Of a stretch of 64,000 nt of DNA, positions 28,901-37,255 are shown one piece after another (within the stretch, counting starts at the first letter, position 1; every line of letters begins with the position of its first letter). The DNA lies in assembly GCA_958296075.1 (NCBI GenBank), contig CATQHW010000002.1:1-64000 (forward strand), written 5' to 3'. This stretch comes from an uncultured Spirochaetia bacterium (GTDB taxonomy: Bacteria; Spirochaetota; Spirochaetia; SZUA-6; Bin103). The translations under genes were made by a program, and so were the position numbers. The notes below the pieces were generated by a model. It was given only the letters and a program-made list of their open reading frames with translations, ran no database searches and was not told the DNA's origin.

Positions 28901-31900
28901 GTAGGCGCCGTCGAGCAGTTGCAGGTCGTAGTTGTCGTCGTCTTCCGGCACCCATTCCAGCACGCCGGCGCAGCGCCAGGCGGGACAGCGCCGGTGCGGC
29001 AGGTTGCGCGCCGTGGTACGGCGGCAGCTCCGGCACCGCCGCACGCCCCGGTTCGGGCTCAGACGGAGCCGGTCGGCGCTCACCTGGTAGACTCCCGCCA
29101 CGTTCGGCAGTGGGCGTCCACGCGCACCCTTGAGCCGTACCGGCACCAGCAGACCCTGGGCGGCGAGCATATCGAACAGGCTCTCCAGGAACGGCTCGAC
29201 CGCCGGCGCCTGAACCCCCCACTTGCGCGCGGTCTGGCGCAGCGTGGTGTCGCCGCGCTCGCTCAACCACTGGGTGATCAACTGCGGGTTGTCGGTTTCG
29301 TCCCGGCGCAGCTTGGTGGCGTTGGGCTTGATGAAACTCGGCAGGTAACCCTGCTGGATCTCCCGGTCGCCTTCCATCCAGTACTTGGTGAATATCTCGT
29401 ATTCCGGATCATGCAACGCGCCGCCGCGGCGCACGTAGTCGAGCACGCCGGCCACGCCTTCGCGCAGTTCCTCGGGGGCGATACCGAGCGTGTGCGCGTG
29501 TTCCTGAATCCAGGGCAGCGACGCGTCCAGGCCGACGTACTCGACCTTCATCCTGCCCCACGGTTCGAGGCCGAGCGCCTGCCGGGAGGACAGCGCTACC
29601 TCGCGCAGTACCTGAAAGCGCAGAAACTTGCGGCGCTCCTGCTGGTGCCGGCCGCCGCTGCCTTCGCGGCGGGCGACCTGCCACACTTCGGGAACCAGCG
29701 CCCGCGACAACGCCTCATCGGATTCCAGCAGATCGTCCACGCCACCCACCAGATCGCCGACCGAGCGGGGACCGGTCCGGATGCCGTCGGCCAGCAGCGC
29801 CCGCAGCCGGAAGCGGCGGGCGTGGTCCTTCATCCACCCGGCCTGGAACGCCGCGTCCTGCCGGTTGTCGCAGAACACGAGCAGGCGCCGGCGTTGCGCG
29901 TGATGCACCATGTCCTGCGTGAGGACGTGCACGTCGGCCACGTTGATCGCGCGCACGGGGCGTGCCGGTTCGCGATAGCGGCCGTTCAGGCGGCGGCCGG
30001 CAGCGCCGCACGACAGACAGCTCGTCAGGCGGCCGGAGTTCTTCGCGTTCTGGCGCACGGCGAGCAGCTCGACCGGGTCGCCGGCGGCGCCGCACTCGCG
30101 GCAGCGCGTCACCGGGTCCGGGTGAGCCGCGCCGCACCGGCGGCAGAAATGGAGCGGCGCCGTACGCGCATGAGCGGGTGGTTCGGCGGCGTCCTGCTCG
30201 GCGATCAGCTTGTCGATCAGCGCGACGCGGTTGCCGCCCTGCGCGTCTTCCTGCGCCGGCCACCAGGAGCCGGCAGCGCCGGCCCTACCGCCTCCAGGCT
30301 GCGCGCCGGTGAAACTGAAGTCCTCCAGGAACGCGACGTAGTAATGCTGCCCGCAGGTGGTGCAGGTGGTCACCGGAAAGTGCGCGCCGCGGTTGCCGGA
30401 CTCGTGACCGGCCTCCTGGTCCTCGGCGGCGAGCCACAACCTGGGGCCGTCCCGGTCGTGCGGGAAGGTGGCCACGGCCCCGCCGATGCCGCGCACGAAG
30501 CCGTGCACCACGGGCCGCAGCAACGGCCGGTCATGCCGGCGCGCCGCGGCGCCCAGCGTCAACCAGGCGAGGATCTCGGCTTCGGTGACGGGCCGCCCGA
30601 CGTGCTGCTGCAGCGCGGGCGGCAACTCGTCGAGCGCGCGCGGCGCGTCCAACTCCTGGTTCAGGCGGAATACCAGCTCGTTGCGCGACAACGCGGCGTG
30701 CAGGGCCGCCGGCCACTCACCCGCCGGCAGGTCGGTGCCCGACAACGCGCGATAGGCCGCCCTCACCGCGCCATCCCGATCGCCTTCTTCATCCACCGCG
30801 CGCACGCAGCGGTCGAGAATGGCGGCGGCGTCCGGTCCCGGGTCCGCGGGCACGAACCGCGGTTCCGCCCACACCTCCGCCTCGTAGTCTTCGCCTATCG
30901 TCGCCACCGCGGCGGCGGCAACGCCGAAGAAGCGCGCGGCGAACGAGCGCGCGGCCTCCGGTTCCCGGTCGTCGACGATGGTTGCCGAGGTGGCGACGCA
31001 GGTGGTGTGATCCGGCTCGGCGCCGCAGAACGCGCGCAGGCGCCGGATCAGACAGGCGGTCTCCGCGCCCAGAGCGCCGGTGAACGTATGCGCTTCGTCG
31101 AACACCAGGAAGTCCGGACGGGCGCCGGCGAAGAGCTGGATGTCCTGCTGGCGCGTCAGCAGCAACTCGAGCTGCTTCACGTTGGTGAGCAGAATGCGCG
31201 GCTGCCGGCCGGCCGTGCGCATCATCTGCCGCGAGCACACTTCCTCGGCCGGGAACACGGTCTCGCCGCTGCCCTCATGCCGCGCCTGGTGCAGCCGCGC
31301 CTCGTAGTCGGCCCGCGAAGCGCCGGGTCGCAGCCGGACGCCCGCCACGTCGGCTTCGCCTTCCGGCGTCTTGCCGACGTAGATGCCGAACGGAATGCCG
31401 GTGCCGGCCAGCAGCCCGCGCAGGCGCATGAGCTGGTCTTCCGCCAGCGCGTTCATCGGATAGACGATGACGGCGCTGATGCCGGGCGGCGCCTCCTGGT
31501 CCCGCAGCTTCAGGCACTGGCTGACGATGGGGTAGAGGAAGCACTCGGTCTTGCCCGAGCCGGTGCCGGTGGAGATCAGCGTGGTCCGGCCGGCGACGAT
31601 GGCGCGTATCGCTTGTTCCTGGTGACTGCGGAGGTGGGTGATGCGGGCTGGAATCCGCTCGCGCAGGTGCGGATGGAGCAACCCCTCGGCTACCAGGGAC
31701 TCGACCGCGCTGCCGCCGCGGAACGGACGCGACAGGCTGACGTACGGGCCCTTGAGCAGTGGCGAGCGGCGCGTCCGGTCGAGCGACAGGAGCTCGCGCA
31801 TCTGCTGGTGCAGCCCCGGATCCGCAAAGGGGTACGCGGTGAGCTGGTAGCGCAGGAAGCTGCGGACGACGTTCTCGGTATACGCGACCGGATTCAGCGC

Positions 31901-31903
31901 CAC
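25958..31903 (-). CDS. DEAD/DEAH helicase with DUF1998, nuclease-like and S24/LexA-like domains
   Basis: A 1981-residue multidomain protein. Helicase core: Walker A STGTGSGKTE near residue 117, DEAH box DFLVFDEAHTF near 267, ATSATI, and the helicase-C motif WQRAGRAGRRH near 1071. A zinc-cluster segment with Cys in CPAACATACIDC (near 1614) marks a DUF1998-type region. Residues about 1690-1790 (GSTTPDVIY, then VYLDGLSERLHGN and GYEVIEI) resemble Vsr/DUF559-type nuclease folds. The last 140 residues are S24/LexA-like with the Ser in VDGKSMEPG (about 1873) and the Lys in RFTVKRYRS (about 1917) as the candidate catalytic pair. Related helicases occur in DISARM and Druantia defence; the exact system is not assigned. 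It is convergent with the macroglobulin gene. Confidence 0.9.
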   Translation of the reverse strand: MALNPVAYTENVVRSFLRYQLTAYPFADPGLHQQMRELLSLDRTRRSPLLKGPYVSLSRPFRGGSAVESLVAEGLLHPHLRERIPARITHLRSHQEQAIRAIVAGRTTLISTGTGSGKTECFLYPIVSQCLKLRDQEAPPGISAVIVYPMNALAEDQLMRLRGLLAGTGIPFGIYVGKTPEGEADVAGVRLRPGASRADYEARLHQARHEGSGETVFPAEEVCSRQMMRTAGRQPRILLTNVKQLELLLTRQQDIQLFAGARPDFLVFDEAHTFTGALGAETACLIRRLRAFCGAEPDHTTCVATSATIVDDREPEAARSFAARFFGVAAAAVATIGEDYEAEVWAEPRFVPADPGPDAAAILDRCVRAVDEEGDRDGAVRAAYRALSGTDLPAGEWPAALHAALSRNELVFRLNQELDAPRALDELPPALQQHVGRPVTEAEILAWLTLGAAARRHDRPLLRPVVHGFVRGIGGAVATFPHDRDGPRLWLAAEDQEAGHESGNRGAHFPVTTCTTCGQHYYVAFLEDFSFTGAQPGGGRAGAAGSWWPAQEDAQGGNRVALIDKLIAEQDAAEPPAHARTAPLHFCRRCGAAHPDPVTRCRECGAAGDPVELLAVRQNAKNSGRLTSCLSCGAAGRRLNGRYREPARPVRAINVADVHVLTQDMVHHAQRRRLLVFCDNRQDAAFQAGWMKDHARRFRLRALLADGIRTGPRSVGDLVGGVDDLLESDEALSRALVPEVWQVARREGSGGRHQQERRKFLRFQVLREVALSSRQALGLEPWGRMKVEYVGLDASLPWIQEHAHTLGIAPEELREGVAGVLDYVRRGGALHDPEYEIFTKYWMEGDREIQQGYLPSFIKPNATKLRRDETDNPQLITQWLSERGDTTLRQTARKWGVQAPAVEPFLESLFDMLAAQGLLVPVRLKGARGRPLPNVAGVYQVSADRLRLSPNRGVRRCRSCRRTTARNLPHRRCPAWRCAGVLEWVPEDDDNYDLQLLDGAYLMLRPEEHTAMVPHDERERLENLFRGTSDAVNCLVCTPTLELGIDIGQLDSVLMRNVPPLPANYWQRAGRAGRRHRMAVDITYCRPTSHDRAYFQDPRKLLAGRIDPPAFNLRNEVMVAKHVHATVIASLYRHCRAGDRPEAERNALRAALDGCLPRHVAPYLFDGGEVRTAPVDFGPLRTLVADHAAALAADVRRVFAQGWPQEDAEVTEPDVLRCCVDRFVDDLERVVARLRHRLRWALEQIRRLNQRRERQGTLEPADEALFRRCDNLVKRLKGAVRRRSQAEGHDDFNTFNVLAAEGFLPGYGLEVGSVVGWADIPFWRTGAMDFSLPRAPATALREYVPGNLIYANGHRFVARRFHREVDEDRAEMPYYEVAADRKAVKEAAPGAPETLSGAVLQTMAVCDADLIHSSHISDEEDLRFQLGVAIYGLERDQHNGGVAYRWGAQPVQLRRGVRMRLVNVGASSAIDGSQELGYPVCAVCGQSISPLASERQRQQFAASHQERCGRAPRSIGFYAEVVADTLSLPACDSAKTAYSVLEALRFGATSVLDMHMDDLQVLVIGHVDHDRVDGLLWDPMPGGSGLLQRLCERFPEVAAAAREVVANCPAACATACIDCLQTFRNAYYHRDLDRAAARERLDEWGLRLAVSHEIPPQQPAATPGEDALPANEAETRLRHLLRAAGFGEGIRGEQLRLSRALGSTTPDVIYRAEDHEPDEGVCVYLDGLSERLHGNPETAERDREIRTWLRNGGYEVIEITVHELHDAPAMTRHFRRLAQYLGMRDARRRLREDWSWFHPDQPPAARRGRLRLVSPDPERRYVTCVPLMPLHAAAGEFGDADTIVDESEREWVEIDTARSLRRGMFVARVDGKSMEPGIPDGSYCLFAGPVTGTRQGRTVLAKLLNALDPHTGQRFTVKRYRSEKAVNDDGWRHLAIVLEPLNPDYEPIELTAEDESPVAVVAELIEVIGTEAPVDGLDGAR

Positions 31904-31913
31904 GGGGGGCAGG

Positions 31914-32297
31914 TCAGACCGGTGCTGCGGCTAAGGAGCTCGCCTCGACCTTGGCAATTCGTTCGCCTAGCCCGCGCAGGTCTCGATGCACGGCGTCGAT
32001 GCGCTCGGTCTGCTTGTCGATACGGGCGGTCAAGCGATTCTCGGTATCCCTGACGTTGCTCTCGATCCGGGCATGCGCCTTCTCCGCGCGCGCCTCCGAA
32101 TCGGCGATCTGCTTCCCCAGGTCGGTCCTGAGAACATCGATCTGGCTCCGCGCGCGTCTCCGAGTGATGATCTGCTTCCCCAGATCGGTCCTGGGACCAC
32201 TGATCTGCTTCCCCAGGTCGCGCCACATGAAGCCCAGAACCGCTACCAGCAGCGCCACGGCCACGCCAACCAGGGCGACGATCGCCTCTGCACTCAT
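31914..32297 (-). CDS. Small membrane-anchored coiled-coil protein
   Basis: A 127-residue protein from the ATG at 32297. Residues 4-23 (EAIVALVGVAVALLVAVLGF) form one transmembrane helix; the rest is highly charged and predicted coiled coil. The motif RTDLGKQI or RDLGKQI recurs three times within about 50 residues, encoded by similar DNA (CCCCAGGTCGG / CCCCAGATCGG). Function is unknown. It ends 10 nt before the start of the helicase gene in the same direction, so the two appear co-transcribed and it could tether or assemble a membrane complex. The family is not recognised. Confidence 0.68.
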   Translation of the reverse strand: MSAEAIVALVGVAVALLVAVLGFMWRDLGKQISGPRTDLGKQIITRRRARSQIDVLRTDLGKQIADSEARAEKAHARIESNVRDTENRLTARIDKQTERIDAVHRDLRGLGERIAKVEASSLAAAPV

Positions 32298-32578
32298 ACG
32301 ATGACCCTTACCCTGCGCATAGCCTTCCCGTCCGCCCCTGTCCGCCGTAGCCTGGATGTCGCACGTGCTCAACCGCTCGGTCGCCGCACGAGCGAGCTAC
32401 TCGTGCCGCATCGTTACCGGCCACCACACATATTCGCCGGCTCGACGAACTGAATCAAGTACGTGGGGAAGTCGCCCGGCCGGGCGCATCGGGTCGGTGA
32501 TCTGTCAGCCGCACGGGAGTCGCGTCATCACGCGCCGGTCTGTTGAGCAAAGCGGCTCAGGCTTGTTCAACACATTTG

Positions 32579-32607
32579 TTGACAGCAGAACCGCTGACTG
32601 TTATGTT
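32579..32607 (+). promoter_or_regulatory. Sigma-70-like promoter upstream of the Uma2 gene
   Basis: TTGACA (32579-32584), a 17-nt spacer and TATGTT (32602-32607) form a good -35/-10 pair on the plus strand, 87 nt before the Uma2 start. The region 32298-32693 otherwise holds no convincing gene on either strand; it also contains the start-proximal sequences of the minus-strand coiled-coil gene. Confidence 0.6.
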
Positions 32608-32693
32608 GAGGAGGTCGCACCCGGCCCGAGGTGGGTGGGGACGTGCCTGGACGGTGCCGTTTCCGTTATGCTGGAGCCGTGTGGAGGAGGCCC

Positions 32694-33419
32694 ATGGCGA
32701 TTTCCGTGCTCGCTCCGGTCAAGCGCAAGATTGACTACCCTAGTTCCGACGGCAAGCCGGTGGCGGAAAGCGATTATCAACTCACCCCGCTGACCTACGC
32801 GCGCGATGGGCTGCGCCACTACTTTCGCCACCGCCCCGACGTGTACGTTGCCGGCAACCTGTTGATCTACTACGAAGCGGGCAATCTCAAGGCGATGGTG
32901 GCGCCGGACGTATTCGTGGTGCTGGGGGTGGGAAACCACGACCGCTCCTCGTACCTGCTGTGGAAGGAAGGCAAGGTCCCGGACTTCGTGCTGGAGATCA
33001 CCTCGCGCACTACGCGGGGAGAAGACCAGGGGAAGAAGCGGGAGTTGTATCGCCGGCTGGGGGTAGCGGAGTACTGGCAACACGACCCGAGGGGAGAGTG
33101 GCTGAAGCCGCCGTTGCGGGGCTTGGAACTGGTTGCCGGGGAGTACGTGGCGCTGCCGGGGAGGGAGCTGGCGGACGGGACGCTGGCGCTGAGGAGCAGG
33201 CTGCTGGGGCTGGAACTGCGCCTCACCGAGGGCGGGTTACGCTTTCACGATCCGGTGACGGGGCTGAACGTACGCACGCTGGCGGAGACGGATGAGGCAT
33301 GGGAGCGGGAGCAGCAGGCACGGGAGCGGGCTGAAGAGGGATGGCAGGCGGCGGAAGCGCGCGTGGCTGAACTCGAGGCCTTGCTGCGCCGGGAGCGCGG
33401 TCGTGATCGTGATTCCTGA
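32694..33419 (+). CDS. Uma2-family endonuclease-like protein (DUF820)
   Basis: A 241-residue protein of the Uma2/DUF820 family, PD-(D/E)XK nuclease fold. The core is VAPDVFVVLG then PDFVLEITSRTTRGEDQGKKRELYRRLGV, supplying the acidic residues and Lys. The C-terminal 40 residues are a charged helix (REQQARERAEEGWQAAEARVAELEALL), predicted coiled coil. The ATG at 32694 follows a strong GGAGGAGG. Members are often multicopy in host-associated and cyanobacterial genomes, and their function is not established. It stands alone before the broken ATPase genes. Confidence 0.85.
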   Translation: MAISVLAPVKRKIDYPSSDGKPVAESDYQLTPLTYARDGLRHYFRHRPDVYVAGNLLIYYEAGNLKAMVAPDVFVVLGVGNHDRSSYLLWKEGKVPDFVLEITSRTTRGEDQGKKRELYRRLGVAEYWQHDPRGEWLKPPLRGLELVAGEYVALPGRELADGTLALRSRLLGLELRLTEGGLRFHDPVTGLNVRTLAETDEAWEREQQARERAEEGWQAAEARVAELEALLRRERGRDRDS

Positions 33420-33506
33420 TATCAAGATGCAGCAGAAGAGTGACCCGGCGCCGCTTGGCGGCGTGCTCATCGTGGACACGACCGTTGGCGGCTGGGCCCC
33501 GCGGGT

Positions 33507-33525
33507 GCGGGCGGGGAGCGCCCGC
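33507..33525. other. GC-rich hairpin after the Uma2 gene
   Basis: GCGGGCG and CGCCCGC form a perfect 7-bp stem with a 5-nt loop. There is no T-tract, so a terminator role is tentative. The rest of 33420-33676 contains no gene I can support. Confidence 0.3.
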
Positions 33526-33676
33526 GTGCCAAGCGGTCCGGTATTGTCGATGTGGCCGTCCCTGTTCCTGGCCGCCGATCGCTTGGCGGGGGACGCTCGC
33601 CCAGTATGTCGCCGGTTACACCGCCTGCACCCCGATAAGCGGAAAGTGGTCGTCTGGCGTTTCTTGAGTCGGCGGC

Positions 33677-34282
33677 ATGAGACTGCCACAGCACAGAATG
33701 GGGTCGCACCCCAATAGGATGCGGCGCTGGTTCGAGCACGTGCGGGTGGAGGAGCTCAGTGCAAGCGACTTTCGGGTGAAGTTTCGCGCCGGCCTGAATC
33801 CGGGAACCTGGAAGCGCCACGGGGAGCAACTCATCCACGATTGCGCTGCGCACGACAAGAAGGTGCTCCTGGTCATCGACGAGCTGCCGATACTCCTCAA
33901 GCGGTTCCGTGACGACGGCGACGCACGTCGAGTCGATGAGTTCCTGAGCTGGCTGCGTGCCGTGACGCAGGGGCTCGATGGCTCGCCGGCCCTGATCATC
34001 TCCGGCAGCATCGGTCTCGGGCCGCTCGTGAAGCGGCTTGGCATACCCGACCGTATCAACCGCCTCGATCCGTTTCGCCTGGGGCCGTGGGACCGCCAAG
34101 TCAGCATCGAGTGCTTCGAGAGCCTCGCCGCGAGCCACCGACTGGCCGTGGAGGACGGCGTGATTCACGACGGTTATCTCGAATCCACCGCCGATGGCCA
34201 CCGCTTTCTGTCTCGATTGCTGAAGGACTGGTGGTCAGCCCGCTTCCGGGATCACCACACCCCTCTCGAACAGCGTCCGTAA
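33677..34282 (+). pseudogene. Truncated AAA ATPase remnant
   Basis: About 200 codons remain of an ATPase of about 450-500 residues. A Walker B motif (KVLLVIDELPILLKRF) and a sensor-like segment (ALIISGSIGLGPLVKRLGIPDRINRLDPF) are present, but the N-terminal Walker A region is gone. After IHDGYLE the sequence jumps to DGHRFLSRLLKDWWSARF, which looks like the family C-terminus, so an internal deletion is inferred. It lies 20 nt before the second ATPase gene, fitting a two-gene ATPase module. Family assignment is from memory of related proteins; no search was possible. Confidence 0.7.
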
Positions 34283-34302
34283 GCGCGGCCATTGGGATTC
34301 TC

Positions 34303-36680
34303 GTGACCGAGCCATCCGAGCGGACGATCCGCAAGTTCAATCCCGGGACGTTCCAATCCGATGCGGAAGTGATCGGGCAGTTCGTGGTCCGGAAACGCGA
34401 ACTGGATATCGTGCTCGACGTTCTGCGTGGCAACGTCGATTCGCCGTCGTGTCAGCACGCGCTCCTCGTCGCGCCTCGCGGCAGAGGGAAGACGATGCTG
34501 TTGGCTCGCGTCGCCGCGGAGCTGCGCACCAATGACGCTCTCTCCAAGCGGCTGTTGCCGGTTCGGTTCATGGAAGAAAGCCAGGAGATCATGGATTCGG
34601 GCGGCTTCTGGCTCGAAGCCTTGTTTCATCTCGCAGCGGAGACCGCCAAGCGGGAGCCGGATTTCTCGCAGGAATTGCGCGCGGCGCACGGCGACTTGGC
34701 TGACCGCTGGCGAGAGGAGGATATCGATCGACGTGCGAGGGCCACGGTCCTGGACGCGGCGGACCGGCTGGGGCGCCGGCTCGTCCTGATGGTCGAGAAC
34801 CTGCAGGATCTGTGCGGCGACGTGGACGACGACTTCGGATGGAAGTTGCGGGAGGCGCTGCAGACGGAACCGCAGATAATGCTGCTCGCCACCGCCACCA
34901 GTCGGTTCAATGGGCTGGACGATCCGACGCAGCCGTTCTTCGAGCTGTTCCGCACCGTCCTCCTTGAGGCTTTGGACACCGGCGAGTGCCGGCGTCTGTG
35001 GCAGGTGGTCAGCGGTGACGACGAGATCGACCACCGCGAGATCAGACCGCTTCAGATACTTACCGGCGGCAACCCCCGCCTTCTGGTCATCGTGGCCCAG
35101 TTCGCGCGCCACCGCTCTCTGCGCCAGTTGATGGAGGAGCTGGTCACGCTGATCGACGATCATACCGAGTATTTCCGCAGTCACCTGCAGGGCCTCGCAA
35201 AGACCGAGCGACTCGTCTATCTCGCGGTGATCGATCTCTGGCAACCGTCGAGCACGGCAGAGATCGCGGCGCGGTCCCGCCGCGACGTCCGAGTCGTGTC
35301 GGCGATGCTCGGAAGGCTCGCCAACCGGGGAGCGGTGAGCGTCGAAGGAAGCGGCAGGAAGCGGCGGTACGCCGCTGCGGAACGCCTGTACAGCATCTAC
35401 TACAAGCTGCGCCGGCAGCGCGACGAGGCAGCAGTCATACAGAACCTGATTCGCTTCATGGCGGCATTCTACAGCGGACCTGAGCTGGCAGACACGATCG
35501 GGAAGCTCAGCATGGAGGCGACTCAAGAGCCAGCCATTCAAGAGGGACTCGAGCGCGCAAGAGCCGAAGATCCGCAGGTCGCAAAACTCTTCTCCAGTTA
35601 TCCACTGCCAAGCATCGAAGGAGTATCCAAGCCGACTTCGAAGACGGGACGAAGACACGCAGAAGCGTCTTATGCGAATCTGACCACTGCTCGGACACTC
35701 CTCGATAACGCGTTGACACATTTCAAGCGCGACGAGCACGAGGCCGCGATTGAGGTGTGCGACGAGTTGGTCGGACGATTTGGCGACAGTGAGGCGCCTG
35801 CGATTCAGGAGCTGGTGGCGAAAGCGCTGTTCAACAAAGGAGTGGCACTAGGCAACAGGAAAGGTATGCGGCCGCGATTGAGGTGTGCGACGATTTGGTC
35901 GAACGATTTGGTGACAGTGAGGCGCCTGCGATTCAGGAGCTGGTGGCGAAAGCGCTGTTCATCAAGGGATTGACACTACGGCGACAGGAAAGGCCTGCGG
36001 CCGCGATTGAGGTGTACGACGAGTTGGTCGGACGATTTGGCGACAGTGAGGCGCCTGCGATTCAGGAACAGGTGGCGAAGGCGCTGTTCAACAAGGGAAT
36101 GACTCGATATACACAGAACGAATACGAGGCTGCCATTGAAGCCTACGATGAGGTTATCAAGCGATTTTTGAATAGTGATGTTCCCGATATTAAGAATCAT
36201 TTATTTAGATCAATAGTCGGCAAAGGTAGTTCATGTATGGAACTTGACCGTCCCGAGAAAGCCTTGCGTGCTTGCGAAGTATTCAAACGAAACTATAAGA
36301 ATATGAACGAAGAAACGGATATAGAACTCCGATGGCGAGTGGAATTAATCAGGACGAAGGCGCTGAGCAGACAGGGAGACCATCGCGCTGCCATGAACTC
36401 ATTCAGCTCCGTGTATGCTGGTTTCAGACCCACCGACGAGACGATGGTGGGTCTGATGATCGCGGGCGTGTTCGAATTGGTTGCAACCGGAGCGCAGCAA
36501 CGTGGCCTGCTCGATATTCTGTTGATGGACGAGGAGAAGTCGGCTGCGTTGGCGCCCCTCGTCGTCGCCCTGCGTAAGGACATGGGCGAGCAGGTTCGCG
36601 CGTCGGCGGAGGTGATGGAGGTTGCCCAGGACATCATTAAGAAGATCGAAGGTCGACGAGCTTCCGGTGGGCGATCCTGA
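34303..36680 (+). pseudogene. ATPase with winged helix and TPR-like repeats, frameshifted
   Basis: Read as one gene it would encode about 790 residues, but the frame is broken near 35851. The first part has an ATP-binding loop (APRGRGKTM, near residue 60), an imperfect Walker B (LVLMVENLQDL) with Asn where Asp/Glu is usual, and a winged-helix segment (STAEIAARSRRDVRVVSAMLGRLANRGAV). Then come 43-codon repeats with FGDSEAPAIQELVAKALFNKG. The break is explained by a 1-nt deletion: repeat spacing is 128 nt, then 129 and 129. The second part continues in the new frame to a stop at 36680. Its 3' end (36100-36350) is clearly AT-richer than its surroundings. Start GTG 34303 is chosen for MTEPSERTIRKFNPGTF. 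Confidence 0.75.
35743..36128 (+). repeat. Near-identical 129-bp coding repeats (TPR-like)
   Basis: Three successive units begin at 35743, 35871 and 36000 with GCCGCGATTGAGGTGT, and a degenerate fourth starts at 36129 (GCTGCCATTGAAG). Each should be 129 bp (43 codons); the first interval is 128 bp, pinning the frameshift. High nucleotide identity between units indicates recent duplication or gene conversion. Confidence 0.85.
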
Positions 36681-36742
36681 GACGTTCCGGTCCGAACGGA
36701 GGCGACAATAGCATTGGTGGTCGCTGACGCGAGGGAGTGCCG

Positions 36743-37255
36743 TTATGAGGTCGCGTCCTGCACGCGGTCGAGCAGATCTCCGTCCGTCTCGCACTCGATG
36801 ATCCATTCGCCAACCTGTGCCAAGCGCTCCGGATCGGTCAAGCGCTCCAACAAGGCGGACAACCGGGGTGCCGTTTCCGCCGTGAACTTCCGCGCCGCCT
36901 GGCGGCACAGGAGCCTGCGCTCTTCGGCACGGACCTGCGCGATACCACGCTCGATGCCCTGCTCAATACCACGCTCGATACCACGTTTGATACCCTGCTC
37001 AATACCTTCCTTCAGGCCCTGCTCACGGCCTTCCGCGACCCACTCAGCGGTCCATTCCTTCACCTGTTCCGCCAACATCGTCCGCACCTCCTCCAGTCTC
37101 GGCATCGGCTCCAACTCCGTGCCCCGCGGCCCGCGCGGCACCAACACCTGCTCCACCCATTCCTGGAACACTCGCGTCAACTCCGTGTCCCCCAACTCCC
37201 GCAGCCGCTCGATCAGCGCTGCCAACAGCACCGGCGCCTGTCGGGCCTCGTGCCG
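36743..37255 (-). pseudogene. C-terminal remnant of an Rpn/transposase-type (DUF4351-like) protein
   Basis: About 163 codons survive from a GTG at 37231; in-frame codons continue upstream to the TAA at 37256-37258, which is the ImmA stop codon. The product has LLAALIERLRELGDTELTRVF, then a run of GIEQGIKRGIERGIEQGIERG helices and a C-terminal LSALLERLTDPERLAQVGEW, the usual tail of Rpn-like recombination-promoting nucleases. The N-terminal PD-(D/E)XK domain is missing. It marks a junction where the ImmA/HTH/Ubl block meets older sequence. Not expected to be active. Confidence 0.65.

Noticed and set aside
27659..32053. 1464-residue plus-strand ORF opposite the helicase gene
   Set aside because: Low-complexity Arg/Gln/Gly/Val composition with no motif; the minus strand carries clear helicase motifs. 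GC-rich antisense shadow.
33420..33676. Insertion sequence or attachment site beside the ATPase remnant
   Set aside because: No transposase motif, terminal inverted repeats or direct repeats were found; only a small hairpin.
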